DNA of 18,406 bases from Deltaproteobacteria bacterium (GTDB lineage Bacteria > Desulfobacterota > Desulfobacteria > Desulfobacterales > SURF-7). The notes under the pieces are model-generated. The model did no database searches and was not told the origin of the DNA. It worked only from the letters and a program-made list of their open reading frames with translations. The DNA is taken from assembly GCA_019307665.1 (NCBI GenBank), contig JAFDJC010000026.1:1-18406 (forward strand), read 5' to 3'. The translations under genes were made by a program, and so were the position numbers. Shown here one piece after another: positions 13,935 through 18,406 of this stretch; within the stretch, counting starts at the first letter, position 1, and the number at the start of each line of letters is the position of its first letter.

Positions 13935-15227
13935 TTACAGTTGCGCCAGCCCTTCTTCCATAATAGCAAGTCCCTTGGCCAGTTTGTCCTTCTGAATATT
14001 CAAGGGAGATAAAATTCGAATTACATTTCCGAACGTACCGGCAGTAATGATTGACAGGTTTTTTGAATGACAATGAGCCATCAGAAGTTTTGCTGAATCC
14101 GGTGCCGGTTCTTTTGTTTGCCGGCTTTTTACCAATTCAAAAGCCATCATTGCGCCCAACCCTCGTACATCTCCAATACACGTAAATTTTTCTTTAAATT
14201 GTAGAAATGCCTCTTGAATAATTTTCCCGGTTCGTTTTGCATTAGAAAGCAAATCCTCTTTTTCAAACATTTCGATAGTTGCCAAAGCTGCCGCGCAGGC
14301 CAGGGGGTTGCCTCCGTATGTTCCGCCAAGGCCGCCGACCTGCGGAGTATCCATTATGTCCGCCTTACCAGTTATAGCACTTATGGGCAAGCCTGACGCA
14401 ATTGACTTGGCCGTTAATATAATATCATATTCGATACCAAGCTGTTCTGAAACAAACAGGGTTCCCGTGCGTCCGAACCCGGTCTGGATTTCATCACAAA
14501 TCATAAGAATCGAGTGTTGAGAAGCCAGTTCTTTTAGCTGCCGGAAAAAGTCGGCATCAGCGGTTATAAATCCGCCCTCTCCCAGTATTGGTTCAAAAAT
14601 GATTGCAGCTACATTTTCCGGATCGACTATATTTTTAAAAGCTGTTTTGATTTTATCAAGGACTATTCGGTTGGCTTTTTCCTGGTTGCCGTCTGCCATT
14701 CGATAGGCATAGGGAAACGGAACTCTGTATACTTCGGGAAGAAAAGGACCGAAACCGGTTTTATAGGGCATGACCTTGCTTGTAAGGGACAATGCTGCCA
14801 GTGTCCTGCCATGAAACGCATCCTCAAAGCACAGAATGGCAGGCCTTCTGGTGTAATTTCTTGCAATCTTAATACTGTTTTCCACTGCCTCAGCTCCTGA
14901 GTTGGCAAAGAAAGTCTTCTTTTCAAACAACCCCGGTGTGATACGGTTTAATTTGTCCGCGAGCCTGATGTAACCTTCATACATGGATATATGAAAACAT
15001 GCATGAAGAAATTTGTCTGCTTGTGCTTTCACAGCCTCAACGACTTTGTCCGGACAGTGGCCTGCGTTCACCACGCCGATTCCTCCTGAAAAGTCGATCC
15101 ATTCGTTACCGTCAACATCTATGATAGCTGAACCTTTTGCATGATCTATCACGCATCTTGATGTTTGGAAAACAGCCTTTGGGATTGATTTTTCTCTTAA
15201 TTTAATGAGTTCATCGGACAATTTCAT
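13935..15227 (-). CDS. gabT: 4-aminobutyrate aminotransferase-like class III aminotransferase
   Basis: A 430-residue PLP enzyme of the GabT/ornithine-omega-aminotransferase fold. Motifs: NSGAEAVENSIKIAR (109-123), AFHGRT (137-142), ICDEIQTGFGRTG (243-255) with the PLP-N1 aspartate D245, and the Schiff-base lysine in TAKSIASGLPISA (K274). The likely reaction is transfer of the terminal amino group of GABA or a similar omega-amino acid to 2-oxoglutarate. I chose ATG 15227 (MKLSDELIKLREK), 4 nt after the stop of the upstream decarboxylase gene. An earlier in-frame ATG at 15263 would overlap that gene by 32 nt and lacks family support. Exact substrate specificity is uncertain. Confidence 0.9.
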   Translation of the reverse strand: MKLSDELIKLREKSIPKAVFQTSRCVIDHAKGSAIIDVDGNEWIDFSGGIGVVNAGHCPDKVVEAVKAQADKFLHACFHISMYEGYIRLADKLNRITPGLFEKKTFFANSGAEAVENSIKIARNYTRRPAILCFEDAFHGRTLAALSLTSKVMPYKTGFGPFLPEVYRVPFPYAYRMADGNQEKANRIVLDKIKTAFKNIVDPENVAAIIFEPILGEGGFITADADFFRQLKELASQHSILMICDEIQTGFGRTGTLFVSEQLGIEYDIILTAKSIASGLPISAITGKADIMDTPQVGGLGGTYGGNPLACAAALATIEMFEKEDLLSNAKRTGKIIQEAFLQFKEKFTCIGDVRGLGAMMAFELVKSRQTKEPAPDSAKLLMAHCHSKNLSIITAGTFGNVIRILSPLNIQKDKLAKGLAIMEEGLAQL

Positions 15228-15231
15228 GTGT

Positions 15232-16680
15232 TTATCCCGGTTTTTTTTGACTGAACAGGTCATTAAGAAAGGCTTTTAACATCAGTTCGCGTTGATTAAC
15301 CGTCAAGGTATTCATTATTTCATTAATATCCGCCATACGTTCGGGCAAATCGCCACCGTCAAGACCGGCCATGGCCATCATATCCGAGATATTGTCATCA
15401 TTGATATCATTGGGCCCCATATTCGCCAGGGCATCCTTGATGGTTGTCACCAGTTCACCGGTTTTCAGGGATCGGGCCGCTTCAACGCTGTCACGCAGCG
15501 CATTTAGAAGATCATCAACAAGATCCACGCTTGAAACATTTACGGATATATGGAAGTTCTTTTGAGAATTCTGAAACTCAAGTTGAGGCTGGATATACCA
15601 TCCTCGCTCCTTCATTTCATCTATGATGTGAAATACATTGACTGTGTCGGATGTCACTGCAAACATAACCATTTCCGGCTTTACCATAACCCGAAGGTCC
15701 TCGATCTCTGCAATACCTTGAACCAGTTTGTGTGTTGCCTCCAATGTCTTTCGGGCAATTTCAAGGTATCCGTTATGGCCGATAAAATTCATCACCGCCC
15801 ATGAAGCTGCCAGGCTGCCGCCTGTTTTGCTGCTCTGGAACGCAGAGTTCACAACCGTATAACCCGGCCAGCCGGCACAGGCAAAGATCTGGTGCTTTCT
15901 GATGGATTTATTGCGGTATAAAATCAATGAGGCATTCTTGGGCGTATATCCATATTTATGAAGATCTACGGAAACCGATGTCACGCCCGGAATATCAAAA
16001 CCGAAATCAGGAACCGGCTCCCCCAGTTGCTTGAGATACGGCAGCATCAGTCCGCCGACGCAGGCATCTGTGTGAAACAGTATATCATGCTCCAATGCGA
16101 TTTGACCCATTTCATAAATGGGATCAATTACACCATGTGCATACGAAGGCGCTGATCCAACCAGGAGAATGGTATTTTCCGTTATTGCTCTTTTAACAGC
16201 TTCAACATCAGCCTTATACGTCTCTGAATTCACAGAAACCGGCACGACGCTGACATCAAAATAGACGGATGCTTTATGAAAGGCGGCATGGGCAGTGGTT
16301 GGCAGGATCATTTCCGGCATTACAATCTCAGGACGATGGACACGAAAGTAGTCCCGGGCTGTTTTAACCGCCATCAGAATACTTTCCGTACCCCCGCTGG
16401 TAAAGTTGCCGACAACATCCTTATCACCGCCGACATGGTCTGCCACCATGGACACAAGTTCATTTTCAAAACGTGCCAGGCTGGGAAAAGCTGTTGGGTC
16501 AAGCCCGTTTTCAGTCAAATACATCATGTAAGCTTTTTTCCCGATCTCTTCTGCTTCTTTTCCGGCATCGTAAATATATCCCATAACCCGACCGCTTCGC
16601 CAGTCAAGGTCTTCTTCACGAAACACCGTCATTTGTTTAAATATTTCGTCTTTATCCAAACCTTTTTCAGGAATTCTCAT
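15232..16680 (-). CDS. PLP-dependent decarboxylase, sphingosine-1-phosphate lyase-like
   Basis: A 482-residue group II (fold type I) PLP enzyme. Motifs: phosphate-binding TSGGTES (94-100), H131 stacking on the cofactor in TTAHAAFHKA, HTDACVGG (203-210) with the PLP aspartate D205, and the Schiff-base lysine in SVDLHKYGYTPKNAS (K242). The overall pattern (DLHKYGYTPKNASLILYRN, then CAGWPGYTVVNSAFQSSKTGGSLAASWAVM) is closer to sphingosine-1-phosphate lyase and MfnA-type enzymes than to GadB. The C-terminal ~90 residues end in an acidic segment rich in Asp, Met and Gly. AGGAGA lies about 8 nt before the ATG. It is in operon with the GabT-like gene, so a decarboxylation or aldol-cleavage product may be the amine it transaminates; this is inference. 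Confidence 0.85.
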   Translation of the reverse strand: MRIPEKGLDKDEIFKQMTVFREEDLDWRSGRVMGYIYDAGKEAEEIGKKAYMMYLTENGLDPTAFPSLARFENELVSMVADHVGGDKDVVGNFTSGGTESILMAVKTARDYFRVHRPEIVMPEMILPTTAHAAFHKASVYFDVSVVPVSVNSETYKADVEAVKRAITENTILLVGSAPSYAHGVIDPIYEMGQIALEHDILFHTDACVGGLMLPYLKQLGEPVPDFGFDIPGVTSVSVDLHKYGYTPKNASLILYRNKSIRKHQIFACAGWPGYTVVNSAFQSSKTGGSLAASWAVMNFIGHNGYLEIARKTLEATHKLVQGIAEIEDLRVMVKPEMVMFAVTSDTVNVFHIIDEMKERGWYIQPQLEFQNSQKNFHISVNVSSVDLVDDLLNALRDSVEAARSLKTGELVTTIKDALANMGPNDINDDNISDMMAMAGLDGGDLPERMADINEIMNTLTVNQRELMLKAFLNDLFSQKKPG

Positions 16681-16759
16681 GATCGGTCTCCTGTATGTAT
16701 TTGTTGTATGATTATAGCTCTTGTCATAATAACGTTCCTTTTCAACGAAAGGAATTCAT

Positions 16760-16885
16760 ACCTCGGGTAACACCGGCAACTCGTTGCCGGTGCCCGAAGG
16801 GCAAGAAGAGATCCACAAAATTTACGCCCATTCTTAGCATCTTGTGCTACGCACCCAGACAACGAGTTGTCTGGGCCACCCATAT
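16760..16885. repeat. REPIN-like element: two palindromes in inverted orientation
   Basis: Palindrome 1 is CACCGGCAA (16771-16779), loop CTCG, TTGCCGGTG (16784-16792), extended across a TAA bulge by CGGG (16764-16767) / CCCG (16793-16796). Palindrome 2 is CCCAGACAA (16854-16862), loop CGAG, TTGTCTGGG (16867-16875). The second half, reverse-complemented, aligns with the first: both read GGGT..C.....CAACTCGTTG......GTGC, then CAAGA.G. So one REP-like unit is present twice, head to head, about 60 bp apart. It lies between the hydantoinase B gene end and the decarboxylase start, and may also terminate transcription. Confidence 0.75.
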
Positions 16886-16959
16886 GACAAGTTCCGTTGA
16901 TGCTTCAAAAAATGAATCGAAACATATTTATGGCAAATACTCTAAATTTCCTTTCGTGT

Positions 16960-18406
16960 TTAATATTCAGTGGGTATTCCTCTTCGAACTTCCGTAAAAC
17001 GGTCAAAGGCTTTTCCATACTTCATCATTTTTACAAGATTTCCTTTAAACCGCATTTTTCCTTTCAGGAAAGCCGCGTTAACACTCGTTTTGGCTGTATT
17101 GATTTTCATGATCGTGTCGTAAGAAGCTGTGGTTGTAAAATTTGGTTTTAAATCACCCATTTCTTCAAGCAGGCCGGTACGCGTTTCAAGTAGTTTGCCG
17201 TTTTCAAACCGCCAATACAAAAAATGTGTTTTCCCGTCCGGACATTTCTTGATAACATTATTCATCTCGATGGTTAAATCATCTGCCAGATCGGCAAATT
17301 TTTCATCCTTGTTAATCTGTTGTTCGGAATAGTCCCGCCATTCCTGTGAAAGATATTTTACGGTTTTTACTTCTTCTTTGCTTTCTTTACTTCTTTCGTT
17401 ACGAATTTTTTCTCTCAGTTTTCGTGTGGCCTTCTCGTCAACTTTCATCTTTCTTTCCTTGATCACCACTCCGTAATCGCTTCGGGCGCTCTCAATCGAT
17501 ACATATTCATCCAGCACATCTTCCAGCACCGCCTCAGGGTCCCTTTCAAGGGGATCACCCCAGCCGCCGCCACCGCCTAAGGAGGCCCTGATCACATCTC
17601 CGTCAGCCAAAGGTTCTTCAAATGCAGTTGTTTTAACGACTATCTCATCCGGTGTTCCTTCCCGAATAACCACCCTGTTGGGAGCCCCGTCTTTACCGCC
17701 GCTAAACCCTCGCATCGGGTATTTGGTGCCGATCAGGTAGGTGTGCAGAAATATAGGTGAACCGGCTTCCATAATCGTATTTGTTCCAAGTCCACCCCGC
17801 CACTCTCCGGGTCCGCCTGAATCAGTAATATATTCACGCCCCATGGTCTGGTTTGGAAAATACATATCATGCAGCTCTCCCGTGGCCTGGGTCATTGCGC
17901 CAAAAAACGCCGGAAGAGACCCCCATCCGTCACAGCCATATGTCGCATTGCACCACCCGCCGGCCATGACAACGTTCTGGTCGATATAAAACTCATTCGA
18001 ATAAGGATTTATACCATATGTAACAAAAGGCATGCCCAATTTTACATTTTGGACATAAGCCTTTTTCGGGATAGCGCCCTCCATGGCGAAGGCCAGGGCT
18101 TCTCCGATTTCACCTCCGGCATGCATGGTGCACGCAGTGCACGGAGCAGGCGGAAGGGGATTCACGACGGTTCCCTCCGGCAGCAGAATTGAAACCGGAT
18201 TAAACAAACCTTCATTCCTGGGAATCGAATCATCAATCATACTGGATAGCGTAAGGAAAATATATGAGTATGAGTTAGGAACAGAGCTGTTGACAAAACC
18301 GGGTGTTTGAGGATCACTGCCCGTATAGTCGATTTTCATGTTATCCCCGGAAATAGTCACAGTGACACGAATCGTGATATCTTCCACCCCCTGGCAGTCG
18401 TGTTCC
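16960..18406 (-). CDS. hyuB: hydantoinase B/oxoprolinase homologue with C-terminal SCP2 domain, 5' end outside window
   Basis: The frame is open through the right edge of the window (EHDCQG precedes the GTG at 18387), so at least the N-terminal half is missing. The visible part is the C-terminal half of a HyuB/oxoprolinase-B subunit: MKIDYTGSDPQTPGFVNSS, CTACTMHAGGEIGEA, GWGSLPAFFGAMT, DSGGPGEWRGGLGT and the glycine-rich ASLGGGGGWGDPLERDPE, ending SIESARSDYGVVI. These enzymes hydrolyse ATP-activated five-membered lactams or hydantoins (or, in acetone/acetophenone carboxylases, carboxylate ketones) together with an A subunit, expected upstream. After a charged linker of about 40 residues, the last ~135 residues (YLSQEWRDYSEQQIN... 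LYWRFENGKL... NFTTTASYDTIMKI... GKMRFKGNLVKMMKYGKAFDRF) match the SCP2 sterol-carrier fold. That fusion is unusual. Confidence 0.85.
   Translation of the reverse strand, partial: EHDCQGVEDITIRVTVTISGDNMKIDYTGSDPQTPGFVNSSVPNSYSYIFLTLSSMIDDSIPRNEGLFNPVSILLPEGTVVNPLPPAPCTACTMHAGGEIGEALAFAMEGAIPKKAYVQNVKLGMPFVTYGINPYSNEFYIDQNVVMAGGWCNATYGCDGWGSLPAFFGAMTQATGELHDMYFPNQTMGREYITDSGGPGEWRGGLGTNTIMEAGSPIFLHTYLIGTKYPMRGFSGGKDGAPNRVVIREGTPDEIVVKTTAFEEPLADGDVIRASLGGGGGWGDPLERDPEAVLEDVLDEYVSIESARSDYGVVIKERKMKVDEKATRKLREKIRNERSKESKEEVKTVKYLSQEWRDYSEQQINKDEKFADLADDLTIEMNNVIKKCPDGKTHFLYWRFENGKLLETRTGLLEEMGDLKPNFTTTASYDTIMKINTAKTSVNAAFLKGKMRFKGNLVKMMKYGKAFDRFTEVRRGIPTEY

Noticed and set aside
16276..16770. 164-codon plus-strand ORF
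   Set aside because: Antisense shadow of the PLP decarboxylase, whose active-site motifs are intact on the other strand.
16677..16883. 68-codon minus-strand ORF starting MGGPDNSLSG
   Set aside because: It runs through the REPIN-like palindromes and overlaps the start of the decarboxylase gene, so its length comes from the GC-rich repeat and it shows no independent coding signal.

Overview
The window looks like chromosomal DNA of a mesophilic Desulfobacterota (deltaproteobacterial, Desulfobacterales-like) bacterium. This is inferred from gene content (cysteine-rich ferredoxin-type proteins, a YkgJ-type cysteine-cluster protein, a hydantoinase B/SCP2 fusion, acyl-CoA ligase), moderate GC, AAGGAG-type ribosome binding sites and many small dispersed palindromic repeats. 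No rRNA, tRNA, CRISPR array or intact transposase gene was found.

Region 1 (1-2227): the 3' end of a YkgJ-family gene, a 33-residue lysine-rich micro-ORF, a cold shock protein, and a spermidine-synthase-like gene broken by a 50-bp tandem duplication. The same gene carries a second, in-frame 42-bp duplication at its 3' end. A 363-bp spacer follows; it holds only a possible remnant ORF on the minus strand.

Region 2 (2267-4242): a two-gene ABC-2 exporter, ATPase then permease.

Region 3 (4243-11055): a patchwork of small, mostly independent accessory genes in both orientations: Fic protein, AAA/DUF4143 ATPase, CBS-pair protein, ferredoxin-type protein, a two-gene membrane-protein/hypothetical unit, and an acyl-CoA ligase. 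Each of the six intergenic gaps longer than about 50 bp contains exactly one copy of the same ~23-29 bp repeat, always on the same strand. One copy abuts a 97-bp MITE-like element with 25-bp terminal inverted repeats.

Region 4 (11056-13903): an N-terminal fragment of a nitrilase-family gene, then a polar amino-acid ABC uptake operon (permease, binding protein, permease) with no ATPase gene. The second permease starts at TTG just after an in-frame TGA.

Region 5 (13935-18406, minus strand): a hydantoinase B homologue fused to a C-terminal SCP2 domain (cut by the window edge), then a REPIN-like pair of inverted palindromes, then a sphingosine-phosphate-lyase-like PLP decarboxylase and a class III aminotransferase (GabT-like) spaced 4 nt apart. 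A reasonable reading is amino-acid uptake (region 4) feeding PLP-dependent catabolism (region 5), but the two operons converge and the link is inference.

I did not find a clear new multi-gene system. The most notable signals are the one-repeat-per-gap pattern in region 3, the double tandem duplication in the spermidine-synthase-like gene, the REPIN-like element, and the HyuB-SCP2 fusion.
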